A stretch of 64,000 bases of DNA, taken from Blastococcus sp. VKM Ac-2987 (GTDB lineage Bacteria > Actinomycetota > Actinomycetes > Mycobacteriales > Geodermatophilaceae). Made by a program: the position numbers and the translations under genes. The notes under the pieces are model-generated. The model worked only from the letters and a program-made list of their open reading frames with translations, was not told where the DNA came from and searched no databases. Location of the stretch: positions 386,928-450,927 of the forward strand of contig NZ_JAPVBG010000002.1 of assembly GCF_026967805.1 (NCBI RefSeq), given 5' to 3'. Of the stretch, positions 63,876 through 64,000 are shown in pieces (the first letter of the stretch is position 1; each line of letters opens with the position of its first letter).

Positions 63876-64000
63876 TCACCCCTCCAGCGCGGGGCCGGCC
63901 TCGTGCGCGGGGTGGCCGGAGGTCCGCTCGCGCTGCTTCATCCGCGCCTCGAAGACGTGCCGGTCGCCCCCCGAGAGCTCCTCGCGCGCACGGGCGTCGT
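63876..64000 (-). CDS. C-terminal part of a gene running off the window
   Basis: The last 41 residues before a TGA at 63876-63878 form an uninterrupted, coding-like, highly charged C-terminus (REELSGGDRHVFEARMKQRERTSG, then HPAHEAGPALEG). The gene continues beyond the window edge. I cannot assign a family from this fragment; it may be another small hypothetical protein. It is on the same strand as the acidic protein and LapA genes. Confidence 0.5.
   Translation of the reverse strand, partial: DARAREELSGGDRHVFEARMKQRERTSGHPAHEAGPALEG

Noticed and set aside
1-64000. tRNA, rRNA, CRISPR, prophage or insertion-sequence genes
   Set aside because: None was recognised by eye. No transposase, integrase or phage motif and no array of direct repeats was seen. 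A tRNA scan would be needed to be certain.

Overview
The window is a chromosomal segment of a very GC-rich actinobacterium. The gene repertoire points to the Geodermatophilaceae (Blastococcus, Geodermatophilus, Modestobacter) or a close relative. The pointers are a GTP-type PEP carboxykinase, an Rv2466c-like thioredoxin-fold protein, a FadE5-like acyl-CoA dehydrogenase, a HelR-type RNA polymerase recycling ATPase, an acVLRF1 peptidyl-tRNA hydrolase, many GTG/TTG starts and many ATGA/GTGA overlaps. The genus is inferred from content and is not proven. I saw no rRNA, tRNA, CRISPR array, prophage or insertion sequence. It reads as core or soft-core chromosome with dense small operons.

Layout. 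0-6 kb: the start of an iron-siderophore permease with an IdeR/DtxR-type iron box; an Rv2466c-like protein, a glutathione peroxidase and a DUF2237 protein; divergent acetoacetyl-CoA synthetase; and a DeoR / DUF4406 / Nudix operon coupled by ATGA overlaps. 6-15 kb: an acyl-CoA dehydrogenase, then a seven-gene reverse-strand amide cluster (FmdB zinc ribbon, AmiS/UreI channel, two formamidases, second FmdB, MOSC protein, MetX-like hydrolase), with an OFA-like MFS carrier transcribed away from it. 15-25.6 kb: an alpha/beta hydrolase, a MerR regulator fused to sliding-clamp domains, a FUSC protein, a remnant of a deazaflavin-reductase gene, a GH13 glucosidase, a VOC protein, an MFS carrier, FKBP, FrnE-like DsbA, nitronate monooxygenase, and an ArsR/SRPBCC pair with a clear operator. 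26-40 kb: pckG; an MFS / S33 peptidase / acVLRF1 operon; a palindromic intergenic element; an alcohol dehydrogenase; HelR; a bifunctional PBP; BrkB; and an NlpC/P60 hydrolase with a candidate c-di-AMP riboswitch leader. 40-48 kb: a serine hydrolase, a 60-nt hairpin, small proteins, and an Lrp/AsnC regulator divergent from a three-gene 2-oxoacid dehydrogenase operon. 48-60 kb: a c-di-GMP neighbourhood with two tandem GGDEF proteins and a glycosyltransferase fused to a degenerate EAL domain, divergent from a GH18 glycosidase. A DSP-type phosphatase and a 3-hydroxybutyrate dehydrogenase lie between them. 60-64 kb: a conserved protein usually labelled 3-methyladenine glycosylase, several small acidic proteins, a FadE5-like acyl-CoA dehydrogenase with a palindromic operator, and a LapA-domain protein.

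How genes may work together (inference). The amide cluster would import short amides or urea, hydrolyse them to ammonia and an acid such as formate, and export the acid through the OFA-like carrier. The c-di-GMP neighbourhood looks like a regulated exopolysaccharide module: two cyclases make the signal, the GT-EAL fusion senses it and polymerises a sugar, and the GH18 enzyme trims the product. A sigma28/FliA-type promoter before the second cyclase would tie this to motility. Acetoacetyl-CoA synthetase, 3-hydroxybutyrate dehydrogenase, two acyl-CoA dehydrogenases and PEP carboxykinase indicate growth on fatty acids and ketone bodies. The best candidates for undescribed biology are the GT-EAL fusion with its GH18 partner, the MerR-sliding-clamp fusion, the DeoR/DUF4406/Nudix operon and the palindromic intergenic elements.
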